DNA of 64,000 bases, taken from the NCBI GenBank assembly GCA_948144175.1, contig CANXME010002192.1, forward strand, positions 2,294,001 through 2,358,000. The letters are read 5' to 3'. Shown here one piece after another: positions 55,096 to 64,000 of the stretch (position 1 is the stretch's first letter; each line of letters starts with the position of its first letter). Origin of the DNA: Closterium sp. NIES-65 (lineage: Eukaryota; Streptophyta; Zygnematophyceae; Desmidiales; Closteriaceae). Both the position numbers and the translations under genes were made by a program. The notes under the pieces are model-generated. The model saw only the letters and a program-made list of their open reading frames with translations, searched no databases and was not told the origin of the DNA.

Positions 55096-55364
55096 AGGGC
55101 GAGGTGTGCGTGGTGTACACATACTCACTAAACGCATACCGCACAAAACATATAAAAAAAGTCAAGATATCACACCATTGCAGGAAGGAAATGCAACATA
55201 ATGACACTTGATTTCAGGAATTAGTTCGCTTCAGTGCTGCTCTGTACCATCATGAAGTCGTTCCTGCTAGCGCATTTCAACATGCCATAAACACTAACTT
55301 GTTAGTGTCCTCTGGAGTAACCCCCCCGACCCATGGCTTCCTTCCTTCCCATCCCCTTGTCTGC
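55096..55364 (+). other. Spacer between element D and the host gene island
   Basis: No gene or repeat recognised. It contains an AT-rich ACATATAAAAAAAG stretch (~55149) and a C-run (~55321). Confidence 0.4.
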
Positions 55365-56531
55365 CTAGGTGACAAACTCCAGAATCTCAACGTATTTCAC
55401 AAAGCTCACGCGCTTGTGGCTTCTGTTACTAGGTGAGACCACTTCCGTGCTCCACTTACAGGTACTGGAGGGGGCAGTGAGGCACGGTTTGACACGCACT
55501 GGTTGGTACCCCCCAGCCTCAGCCTCTGCCCGCCTGAGGGTTGCTGCACTGCTGGTGATGGGTGGGGCGCAGGTGTTGCCAGGCATGGTGCAGGGCAGTG
55601 GGGAACGAGGAGAGCAAGGGGCGCTGCAGCTGCTGTAAGTTCGTACGGACGGGGCAGTGGCAGAGGAAGTGGGGGAGACAGGGGTGCTGCTGCTGCTGCT
55701 GCTGTTGCTGCTGCTGACAGCCTGATGTCCATGGGTATGGGCAACCCGCAGGAAGAACGACCGTGCACATCTGCTAACCACGTGTGATGCCGCCTGTGCT
55801 GCTACTGATGGTGCTGCCTCTGCTGCGGCATTCGATTCCACCTGTGCGTTTGCATTTGATGCTGCCTGTGCTGCTGCCTGAGACGCTACCACATGGGAGT
55901 CTGGCTTTCCTTGAGGCGCAAGTGAGTGTCGGGCCACGATGGTTGCTGGAGTTGAATACGCTTTGCTTCTCGCAAACACCCGTGGCGATGGCGTGGTATC
56001 ATCAGCACCATCTGCACGCTGCATCCTCATGGGACTTGAGCTGGCAGGTAGCAAGGAAAAACTTTCTGTTGATGCCCTAGATTCTGTCATGGCAGCGGCC
56101 GCGTTGGCCTCAAAAGAGGGTTTCTTGGAAAGTGCGAGTTGTTGGCGGCGGCGGCGGAACGCGCAGGCGGCGGGTCTGTCCCCGCGGGGAGGCGAGGGGA
56201 GCAAGAGCTTCTCGCACTCAGAGACGGAAAGCGCACGGCGGTGGGCGGGCGACGGCGCGTCCCCGCGGTGGCCGGAGGCGCAACTTCCGCGAGAAGTGGA
56301 CGCGGCGGGGGTCGCGCGGGGAGGTTGCTCGAAGCAGCCAGACCGCACCGGCGGAAAGGACGGCGCAAACGACGCTGACGCGTCCGATGCGTAAGAGTCC
56401 ATCGACGGCTGCTGCGCTTCGCTCCTGTGCGGCGGAGGATAGAGATCGCGAGGCTCCAAGAGTGAATGACGCGTGGTGGCGGTTCGCGAAGCTGTAGGAG
56501 AGTAGTAGTAACGCTGGGGGCGGATCGCCAT
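55365..56531 (-). CDS. Unrecognised Ser/Ala-rich protein, copy 1
   Basis: A predicted protein of 388 residues with no domain I recognise. The open frame reaches back to 56684, but the ATG at 56531 is preferred because the neighbouring copy shares the sequence from there (MAIRPQRYYYSP versus MASRPQRYYSP). Conserved blocks between the copies: YYSPTA near residue 8, PSMDSYA, SPPRGDRPAACAFRRRR (basic, possible nuclear signal), VFARSKAYSTPAT with RHSLAPQ, VSPTSSA, VKPCLTAPSST, and the C-terminal KRVSFVKYVEILEF (residues 373-386). RVSF fits the RVxF docking motif for protein phosphatase 1; this is inference only. The rest is low-complexity Ser/Ala with a serine run from a GCT/AGC repeat (~55690-55715). 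It looks disordered, with no signal peptide or membrane span. Conservation in the duplicate supports a real gene. Confidence 0.6.
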   Translation of the reverse strand: MAIRPQRYYYSPTASRTATTRHSLLEPRDLYPPPHRSEAQQPSMDSYASDASASFAPSFPPVRSGCFEQPPRATPAASTSRGSCASGHRGDAPSPAHRRALSVSECEKLLLPSPPRGDRPAACAFRRRRQQLALSKKPSFEANAAAAMTESRASTESFSLLPASSSPMRMQRADGADDTTPSPRVFARSKAYSTPATIVARHSLAPQGKPDSHVVASQAAAQAASNANAQVESNAAAEAAPSVAAQAASHVVSRCARSFFLRVAHTHGHQAVSSSNSSSSSSTPVSPTSSATAPSVRTYSSCSAPCSPRSPLPCTMPGNTCAPPITSSAATLRRAEAEAGGYQPVRVKPCLTAPSSTCKWSTEVVSPSNRSHKRVSFVKYVEILEFVT

Positions 56532-56854
56532 TACGGGATGGGATGTACTACCTCCGCTCTCAAAACGAGATAGCTGGAGGCTGTGGTAGGTGCAGCGCGG
56601 CGGCGAGTAGTAGTAACGAGGTAGATCTAGCGCTAGCAGTAGTAACTTCCAAACGAGAATGATGGGAAGCAGCGGTATTCGCACGCTGCCTTATATGATG
56701 GGACGATTCACTGCGAGGCTACAAGTGGGAGTTCCCCTCCCTCCTCTCAAGCGTTTCCCGGCCCTCGATTCCAGAGCCACCACGGTGGTGCTGTCCGCCG
56801 AGCGATGCGCGCGACGCTCGCCATTGGAGGAATGGTTACCAATGGGAGTGATGG

Positions 56855-57233
56855 CACGTGAGTGTGCGGCGGTGAGTCGACCCGAAAGGGCGGACAAGAT
56901 ACAACGTAGCCATAGCGGGGAAATTCGGGCTGAAGCTGATAACGTATTTGCTTGATACTTGAGAAAATCTAGAAGTACGATTGCAAGTGGAAGACTAGGG
57001 AATCTCCCGCGAGCATCACCGCCTTCCACGTCGGATCGATATCGTTGCGGTGGTATAGTTTGCGATCTCGAGCATTTGCCACGTGAACGGATCTAGCGGA
57101 AAATCTATTGACGGAATTGTGTGACGCAAGCTGAAGAAAATCTAAGCACCACCATCCACGTATTTCGCAGCGCAGTGTTAAGCACGGAAGGAAGGAACAC
57201 GGAAATGGCCTCCATGACAGCGAGTGGCACGTG
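56855..57233 (-). promoter_or_regulatory. Upstream G-boxes of copy 1
   Basis: CACGTG occurs at 56855-56860, 57080-57085 and 57228-57233, upstream of the minus-strand start at 56531. The second and third sit in stretches (CACGTGAACGGATCTAG and CACGTGAA...GGATCAAGAGCCAG) that recur upstream of copy 2 at almost the same distance (549 versus 551 bp for the first of these). G-boxes bind bHLH/bZIP factors in plants; the role here is inferred. Confidence 0.5.
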
Positions 57234-57299
57234 AAGAGGATCAAGAGCCAGATAAGGCTTCAGTAGTAGTGCCGTGCGGTGCGGCCATGGCTGATTTGA

Positions 57300-57900
57300 T
57301 TGGTAAGTTGAAACGTTTCCCCCACAAGGCAAGAGGGTGAAAAGAGGAACCTTGTAAACACAGACCGCAGAAGAACGTATTACACCGGATTGGAAAGCTT
57401 GAAATTGCACTGCTTATCTTATCCGATTCGGATGTGGCAGGGGAGTTTGTGTTGAAAGATCAGTGCCGTGCCCAGACGCTGATTGATTCGCCCCCAGCCC
57501 GACTCTGAGTGGGGCTTTTGCAACTCCTCGTACAGTACTTCTCGATAAAAACACAGACCCCGCCACGTTGGCCACAATATAGCTACAGATGTCTCGTTTA
57601 TAACCCAGCCAAAAAAATATGCGTGGCGCAGGTTTATGTCATCAGCTAGTAAGTCTGAAAATCAGTGAAACGAAAAAAAACCAGGCTGGGAAGCAGGGTT
57701 CCAAAAACCCAAATATATGCCCTGCTTTGAACAATTTAGTGTTAAGAAGGTAACAACTTGCGTCAAGTGGGACGCTTACACTTTTTTTCAAGAGCTATAT
57801 GCGGTGGTGCTGCTGCGTCGTTCTTGCTTCTTCAGACAAGCACTAAGCAGTCTGCTGACGCTGAACTAGCCCAACCCCTAGTTCAAGGCTGCTGGGTCGA
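57300..57900 (+). other. Spacer between the duplicated units
   Basis: No supported gene. A-rich runs (~57607, ~57674) and unremarkable sequence lead up to the copia fragment. A short ATG-led frame at 57286 in a good start context is not conserved in the second unit. Confidence 0.4.
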
Positions 57901-57901
57901 G

Positions 57902-58144
57902 CTCAGGCCACTCCTCTGCCTACTCGCCACTCGCTCTCAGCTCTGCCTTCGGATGAGTCCGTAGAGTCGAGTGGCCCGTTTGCAGAGCTTGTTGGCTGCC
58001 TCATGTACCTGATGACCTGCACACGACCTGACCTTGCATACCCTCTTAGCATTCTCGCACGCTATGTTGCTCCTGGGAGACACCGACCAGAGCACATGGC
58101 TGCAGCGAAGAGGGTGTTGCGCTACTTGTGCAGTACGTCGGGCA
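57902..58144 (+). mobile_element. Isolated copia RNase H fragment
   Basis: About 242 bp matching the C-family RNase H start (PLPTRHSLSALPSDESVE, CLMYLMTCTRPDLAYPLS, RVLRYLCSTSG), closest by eye to C3 and C2. It has no LTR or other element sequence around it and ends close to the 3' end of copy 2. It is a fossil fragment. Confidence 0.85.
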
Positions 58145-58165
58145 ACACGCAATATCCCTTTCAGC

Positions 58166-59242
58166 CTATGCAACATACTCCAGAATCTCAACGTATTTCA
58201 CAACGCTCAAGCGCTTGGGGCTTCTGCTAGGCAAGCCTGGTGCTGAGCTGCACACACGGGTGCTGGAGGGGGCAGTGAGGCACGGCTTCACATGCGCTGG
58301 CTGCTTCCTTCTACCTTCAGCCTTAGCCCGCCTGGTGGTGCTTGCACTGCTGCTGCTGGGTGTTGGACTGCTGGTGCTGCGGGGCCTAGCGCAAGGCAGC
58401 GCGGTGCAAGGAGAGGAAGGAGCACTGCTGCTGCTGTAGATTCTTACAGCAGGGGACGAGGCAGAGGAAGTGGGAGAAACGGGGGTGCTGCAGCTGGGCC
58501 GTACACTCACTGCACGGGCTCTGACTACATTTGATGCTGCCTGTGCTGCCGTCTGTCCTGATGCAACCACCAGCGAGCCTGCCTCTGCTTGAGGCGCCAG
58601 TGCGTGTCGGACCACAACGGTTGCCTGAGTGGAATACGCATCACTCCTCGCAAAGACTCTAGTCCACGGCATGGGTCCCTCAGTGCCATCATCTTCACGC
58701 TGCGTCCACATGCTCTCGTCTGCAGGGAAGTAGAACAGGCTCCCCCGTCTCAAGCTTCTGGGACTTGAGCTCGCAGGTCGCGTGGAGAAACTTTTTGCTG
58801 CTGCCCGAGTTTCAACGACCGTGGGAGCAGTTGCCGCGTTGGCTTCAGAGGAACGCGCAATTTGGTGGCGGCGGCGGCGGACCGCGCAGGCGGCAGGTTT
58901 GTCCCCGCGGGGAGGCGAGGGGAGCAAGAGGCGCGTTCCGCACGCGTCGGAGGCGGCGGAAAGCGCACGGCGGTGGGCATTCGTCCGCGCGTCCCCGCGG
59001 CTAAGGGAGGCGGAGCTTCCGCCGCGAGGAGCGGACGCGCCAGCGGGTGTGGCGCGGGGAAATTGCGCGGAGCAGCCAGAAAGCACCGGCGGACGAGACG
59101 GCGCAAACCACGCTGACGAATCCCATGCGTAGGAGTTCATCGACGGCGCCTGCTCTTCGCTCCGATGCTGCGGATGGAGATCCCGCAGCCCCGCGACGGA
59201 CTTTTGAGTCGACTCAACTTGAGTCAGCTCGAAGGAGTTCAT
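58166..59242 (-). CDS. Unrecognised Ser/Ala-rich protein, copy 2
   Basis: A paralogue of the gene at 55365-56531, in the same orientation 2.8 kb away. It has 358 residues if started at the ATG at 59242. Shared blocks are PSMNSYA, SPPRGDKPAACAVRRRR, VFARSDAYSTQAT, RHALAPQ, VSPTSSA, HVKPCLTAPSST and the tail KRLSVVKYVEILEY (the RVSF string of copy 1 is RLSV here, so the docking motif is not kept). The start homologous to copy 1 lies at 59370 (MASRPQRYYSPTAPR). A roughly 70-bp imperfect direct repeat (59131-59200 and 59233-59310, lengths differing by 8 bp) puts that start out of frame with the rest. Copy 2 is therefore either shortened at its N-terminus or decaying. Confidence 0.55.
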   Translation of the reverse strand: MNSFELTQVESTQKSVAGLRDLHPQHRSEEQAPSMNSYAWDSSAWFAPSRPPVLSGCSAQFPRATPAGASAPRGGSSASLSRGDARTNAHRRALSAASDACGTRLLLPSPPRGDKPAACAVRRRRHQIARSSEANAATAPTVVETRAAAKSFSTRPASSSPRSLRRGSLFYFPADESMWTQREDDGTEGPMPWTRVFARSDAYSTQATVVVRHALAPQAEAGSLVVASGQTAAQAASNVVRARAVSVRPSCSTPVSPTSSASSPAVRIYSSSSAPSSPCTALPCARPRSTSSPTPSSSSASTTRRAKAEGRRKQPAHVKPCLTAPSSTRVCSSAPGLPSRSPKRLSVVKYVEILEYVA

Positions 59243-59310
59243 CGACGGCTCCTGCTCTGCCGAAGAGTCTCTCTGGTGCTGCGGATGAGATCTCGCAGCC
59301 CCGCGACGGA
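59131..59310. repeat. Local direct duplication in copy 2
   Basis: Two copies of a block starting AGGAGTTCATCGACGGC and ending CAGCCCCGCGACGGA (59131-59200 and 59233-59310) flank a 32-bp spacer containing GAGTCGACTCAACTTGAGTC. Copy 1 has the block once (~56390-56460). Confidence 0.8.
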
Positions 59311-59920
59311 ATGACGCGTGGTGGATCGCGGAGCAGTCGGGGAGTAGTAACGCTGGGGGCGGCTCGCCATTAAGTGATGGGATGACGTTATATCGCTCTC
59401 GGAACGCGATAACAGCACTGGAGGCTGTGGTAGCTGAAATGCAGCGCGGCGGCGAGGATAACTAGTAGTAGAAACGAGGTTCTTAGTGATGCTAGTTGCT
59501 GGTAATTTAGAAGCGTGGAAAATCGACGGAAAGCAGCGGGTATTCAACGGTACGAGTGACGAGTCACTGCGAGGCTGCGAGTGGGAGTTTCCCTCCCTTC
59601 TCTCAAAAATCTCCCAACCGATCCTCGTTTCCTCCAGAGCCACCTCAGTGGTCCTTTCTTCCGACCAATGCGCGAGACGCTTGGAGGATATAGTGACCAA
59701 TGAGAGTGCTGGCATGTGAACGCGACGCGACGATCAGTCGACCCGAAGGGACAAACGAGATACGCCGCCATAGCGGGGGACTTCAGGCCGAACCTGATAA
59801 GCTATTTGAGCAGGATACTTTTAGTGAATCTCGATGTACGATTGCAAGTGGAAGACAACGGCACCGCCTTCCACGCCGGATCGATCGTTACGACGGGTAT
59901 TGCGATTCCGAGCGATTTAG

Positions 59921-60108
59921 CACGTGAACGGATCTAGTTGGAAATCTATCGATGGAATTGTACGATTGCAAGTTGAAGAAAATCGCGGCACCGGTTCCAC
60001 GTCGGATAGATAATCTACGATGTACACAAGATCAATTTCGCAGCCCTAAAGCACGGTAGTGTATCATGTGGAAGGAAGGAACTGACGGGAATAAGCTTGA
60101 AGCACGTG
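59921..60108 (-). promoter_or_regulatory. Upstream G-boxes of copy 2
   Basis: CACGTG at 59921-59926 and 60103-60108, in the same local contexts as two of the three G-boxes of copy 1 and at similar distances (551 and 733 bp) from the equivalent start at 59370. Confidence 0.5.
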
Positions 60109-60109
60109 A

Positions 60110-61094
60110 AGGGGATCAAGAGCCAGAGGCCAGGGTTGAACGGCGGCCATGGACAAGGACAGCTCAGAGTTAATGTTCGTTTCTGTTCGGCTGTTGCGGT
60201 TGAGTACGGTAATGTGTAAGTTCAAACGGTTGAGTACGTTAGTAAGCTTCACCATTTTAAACCGTGACTCGACGCGTTCAAACGTACTGCAAACGTACGA
60301 ACTCTGACCTGGCCTGAACGGATTTCAAATGGCAAGCTAAATCGTTTCCACCGCAATAGAAAGCACTGCACCGTACTGTACATCCCGCTGTGTACTTCAT
60401 CTGATTGCGATCTGATCTAGGGATACTAGGATTGAGGCGATGGGATTGAAGGTGAGAATGAACCGCAAGAAAGCACTGCACCGTACTGTATCGTATTGGA
60501 AACCCTACCGGTATTTAGTTTCGATTGTGATCTGCCAAAGCCTGTGGAAGTTGGACTGGAAACTGCACGCTCCACTATAAGACCGCTCGTACGTCCATGA
60601 ACTAAATAACTGAAGTTACGCGTCGCTCCACTTGAAGGCTCAAATTCGTTACACTTATATAGTTCTGAACTGTACAATAAGACGGAAGAGAATGCCTGTT
60701 CTCTAAGGGTACATTCCGCTGTGGAATGTGTCCCAATCGATGTGTCCCAATCCCACTTTTGCCGAGTCGCGCTCAAATTTCTCGATCCTGCATGTCCCAA
60801 TTGACTGATGCATAACGACTTCGAGCATCAACGCCGACAATTATATGCGACCCACTGTGATTGGTCAATGTCCAATCTGGCACGTACCTACACCAACAGC
60901 ACAAACACCGGCGATCCAGATCCGCGGAAGGGACTTGGTTATGTACAGGGAGGGCGTGGACAATACAGTACATGTCCGTGCTACCAATAATTGCCAAAAC
61001 TGCAAGTACGTTCCCTACTCCTATACTACGCAGACAGTATTGCTAATCGAAGTGGGCACATACAACATAACTACACCAGAATAACCCGCACACC
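60110..61094 (+). other. Intergenic region
   Basis: No gene supported. A 20-odd-bp direct repeat around AAGCACTGCACCGTACTGTA occurs at ~60360 and ~60470, and TTGAGTACG strings recur at ~60200-60240. Minus-strand open frames here are short and have no recognisable motif. Confidence 0.4.
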
Positions 61095-61403
61095 ATGGAA
61101 GAGCCTAAAACCATCCCCTTCATCCTACGCCTCCTCGTCGCATGGGTTACCTACTACTACACCGTTTTCTACGAAAACGTCGCGAAGTCCTTCGTAGGCC
61201 TGATAGAGTCGGGAGTGTTCGAGGACGCTGACGAGCAGTCCTCATCGCTCAGGGACGATTACGGGGAGAACCGCCGTCACAGAGCGAGAGTACGGCGGCG
61301 ACGTCATGCATTGTGGGTTGAAGACATGCAGCACATGAGGGAGAACGATTTCCAAGACAGCGATCCATGGTGGACGCGGGGAGCTATTGCGCCACACAAC
61401 TAG
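61095..61403 (+). CDS. Unrecognised small protein
   Basis: 102 codons with a good start context (ACACCATGG). The N-terminus has a hydrophobic segment (FILRLLVAWVTYYYTVFY, residues ~9-26), then an acidic stretch and an Arg-rich patch (RRHRARVRRRR). After the TAG at 61401 the same frame stays open and coding-like (LRERQKRLGEALQDSYSNQ) until copia C5 begins at 61513. The ORF may therefore be the start of a longer gene with an internal stop, interrupted by C5. I recognise no family. Confidence 0.4.
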   Translation: MEEPKTIPFILRLLVAWVTYYYTVFYENVAKSFVGLIESGVFEDADEQSSSLRDDYGENRRHRARVRRRRHALWVEDMQHMRENDFQDSDPWWTRGAIAPHN

Positions 61404-61512
61404 GAACCGTGTGTCCCACCAACACAACAGGCACTGAGGGAGAGGCAGAAACGGCTGGGAGAGGCACTCCAAGACTCTTACTCTAATCAGCGGCGCCGCG
61501 CACCCATATCTC

Positions 61513-61638
61513 TGTGAAAGAACGAGGAATGAATGCACTGCCAAACAGATGGGTACAAGTAGGAAAACCTAGAAATGTTGTACCCCATATTGTCTACCCC
61601 ACTACAGCCTACACAGACTATAGCATATAAGTTTGACA
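61513..61638 (-). repeat. C5 3' LTR
   Basis: 126 bp, TGTGAAAGAACGAGG to AAGTTTGACA, similar in layout to the C2 LTR but clearly diverged from it. Confidence 0.88.
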
Positions 61639-64000
61639 ACCCCCATAGGCAAAGTGGGGGAGAACAAGAGGTCACAAGACCAGTCAAGCAGAGCAAAGCA
61701 GGCTCAGGGTGGATCACAACGTCACCACACATTCCGAGCACAAGTTCAAGGCCACAAGGCCAGTTCACATGCAAGATCATATATAAAGGTAAACAAGCAA
61801 GTGCAAGTATAGATAGATCACAATACAAGCAAGGTCAAGAAGTGAGCAAGTGAGGCCAAGTAGGCACAAGACCTAGCATCGTACAGCAGTGCTGATGATT
61901 ACAAGGCGGAAGTGCCTTGGTAAAGATATCAGCAGTATTGGCTTCAGAGGCCACGTAAGCAAGGCGCAGCTGACCACGCTGCTGCATCTCACGAGCAAGG
62001 AAGTAACGAAGAGCAATGTGCTTCGTTCTGTGCTCCAAGTTTATGCTCCCGACACAAGGCCAGCATGGCCTTGATGTCTATGTACAGAACTGGAGCAAAA
62101 CGAGGCGGCTCTCCCAGGTCGGTCAGCAGGTAGATGAGCAAGCGTAGCTCCTGTGCAGCCATGGCCCCCGCGTAGATCTCAGCCTCACAGCTAGAGCCGA
62201 GAACAGAAGACGAGAGGGTGGACCGCCACGAAACAGAGCCGGAACCAAGGCTGAAGGTGTAACCCTGTGACGACTGTTGCGTAGCCTGGTCGTCAGACCA
62301 AGAAGCGTCTACGTGACCGGTGAGGACCACTGAACGACGCCCTCCAAGCACTAGCCCCATGCCTGACGTACTGCACAAGTAGCGCAACACCCTCTTCGCT
62401 GCAGCCATGTGCTCTGGTCGGTATCTCCGAGGAGCAACATAGCGTGCCAAGATGCTAAGAGGGTATGCAAGGTCAGGTCGTGTGCAGGTCATCAGGTACA
62501 TGAGGCAGCCAACAAGCTCTGGGTACGGGCCACTCGGCTCTACGGACTCATCCGAAGGCAGAGCTGAGAGCGAGTGGCGAGTAGACAGAGGAGTGGCCTG
62601 AGGCGAGGAGTACGTGAAGTCGAAGCGCTAAAGGACCTGCTGCACCATGTGTGACTGAGTCAGGGTAATGGTGCGCTGCGCTCTGTCCCGGGTGATCTGC
62701 AAGCCAAGGTAGCTGCGCAGTTCACCCAGGTCTGTGCACGTGTGTCTCTTCTGCAGCTCGGATTTCACGTGGGCGAGTCCAGCAGTGTCAGCAGTGGCAA
62801 AGACCAAGTCGTTGACGTACACGAGGATGTAGAACGGCGGCAAAGAAGTGTCGGTGCGCAGAAACAGCGACGGGTCGGCAGTAGAAGGAGCAAACCCAAG
62901 AGCCGCAAGTGTAGTCCTCAGTGTGTCGTGCCACTCACTGGGCGCCTGGCGGAGACCGTAGGCTGGCCGCCGGAGGCTCCACTGGGTACCAGGAGGAAAC
63001 GACCCAGTGAAGCCAGGTGGGCGGCACAGCCAAATCTCCATGTGCAGGCTGCCCTGCAAGAAAGCTGTGCTGAAGTCAAGAGAGTGAAGCTCGTAGTCGC
63101 GCTGAGCGGCTATGTGCAGCAGCATCCGAAGAGTGGTCATCTTCAGGGTGGGAAAGAAGGTCTGAAAGTAGTCAACTCCCTGCCGCTGACTGAAGCCTCG
63201 AGCCACGTAACGCGCCTTGAAGACAGGCGGAGAACCCGGCGGCCGCTTCACCCTGAAAATCCACATGCCACTGACGATGTTCGCCCCAGGTGGGGGAACC
63301 TCGTCGACGTAGGTGCCTGTGGACTTCCAGGAAGCCATCTCTACGTCCATGGCTGACTGCCACTGAGAGGAGTAGGGACCGGCCATCGCCTCTGCGTAAG
63401 AGCGTGGGGTCGGGATGTCTGGTGCATGCGGGTCTCCCTCAGGGGCAACAAGCATGGACACGAGATGGGGCAAAGCGGCAGCAAAGCACTCAAACTCCTC
63501 CTGCCTGTCCTCAAGGACGTCAGTGCCAAGAGCACACTCACCCCCGACGGACGGAGGACAGACAGACTCAGACTCAACAACGAGACTAGCGGCGTATTCT
63601 AGACGACAACAAGCAGCAAAGTCGACAAGCTCAGCAACTAAGGCAGACGCTGCAATGGACCCAAAGGAAGGGTCAGTGATAACAGTAGCCAGGAGACGCG
63701 TGACAGTAGGACTGGCAGCACGAAGAGAGTCAGACTCCGGGTCAGCAAGAGCAGGAAGAGAGGACTCTGGAGGAGACGGCAACGGGACACACAAAGGAGC
63801 AGTGGAAGGACGCAGTGCCATCTGGTGTGTGCCTGGGACCACAGGAGGACGCGGACGTGGAACACGACCACTAGTGCGAGCAGCACGAACAGGCGACGCA
63901 GGACGAGACGGAGGCTCAAGACGCTCAGCAAGACCTCCAGTAGGACCAGTCTAGGGAGAAGGAGCTGGCAGGGGGGAGGCGGGCTGTAACTGTGAGTGCG
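61513..64000 (-). mobile_element. Ty1/copia element C5, 3' part (runs off the window)
   Basis: A minus-strand copia element of the C family: 3' LTR at 61513-61638, a purine-tract complement (ACCCCCATAGG), then RNase H (~61835-62580), reverse transcriptase (~62630-63400, with YILVYVNDLVFA in place of the usual YVDD) and the pre-RT spacer to the window edge. It is broken in a few places. The 5' half lies outside the window. Confidence 0.87.

Noticed and set aside
57286-57336. ATG in a strong context (GGCCATGG) with a nearby GTAAGT, considered as a divergent gene start
   Set aside because: The frame is short and the corresponding site in the second duplicated unit does not keep the same codons.
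60426-60800. 124-codon minus-strand open frame
   Set aside because: No motif, no conservation in the neighbouring units, and it overlaps the short direct repeats.

Overview
The window is eukaryotic nuclear DNA dominated by LTR retrotransposons. About 45 of the 64 kb lies in Ty3/gypsy (chromovirus) and Ty1/copia elements, several nested with readable 5-bp target duplications. The rest holds remains of two DNA-transposon transposase genes and a small island of probable host genes. Introns are short (about 43-127 bp) with GT-AG ends. The copia primer-binding sites (TGGTATC/G...) match the initiator-Met tRNA type usual in plants. From memory, the GC-rich copia family with Gly-rich and GGAEPGG-type spacers resembles families in streptophyte algae. 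Plavaka transposases are best known from fungi. I therefore suggest a green-lineage alga only tentatively.

Layout. (1) 219-2340 and 28197-29511: one multi-exon Plavaka-type (CACTA superfamily) transposase gene, split by a 25.9-kb LTR nest flanked by AGGGG. (2) 2341-28196: a minus-strand chromovirus in tandem form, LTR-internal-LTR-internal-LTR. It is invaded by copia C1 (9449-16476, TSD ATGAA) and copia C2 (20831-27973, TSD CAGAT). (3) About 30.1-32.9 kb: a pogo/Tigger-like transposase gene interrupted by a 1.5-kb non-coding LTR element (30935-32435, TSD CGGTC). (4) 33317-45437: copia C3 (+) and C4 (-) joined tail to tail, each keeping only its outer 5' LTR. (5) 45438-55095: a second copia family. 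An old minus-strand copy D is split around a whole-looking young copy E (48532-54608), which is preceded by a 3' fragment of an E twin. (6) 55365-60300: two tandemly duplicated minus-strand genes of an unrecognised Ser/Ala-rich family ending in a conserved KR(V/L)S(F/V)VKYVEILE tail. They share upstream G-boxes, and a stray copia RNase H fragment lies between them. (7) 61095-61403: a small unrecognised ORF, then copia C5 running off the right edge.

Relative order of events: the Plavaka-type gene was entered by the chromovirus, and the chromovirus by C1 and C2. Near-identical LTR pairs in C1, C2, E and the chromovirus point to recent activity. The non-coding element in the pogo-like gene is older (about 7 differences in 250 bp between its LTRs). 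No rRNA, tRNA, CRISPR array or bacterial-type operon was seen. All identifications rest on motif reading alone.
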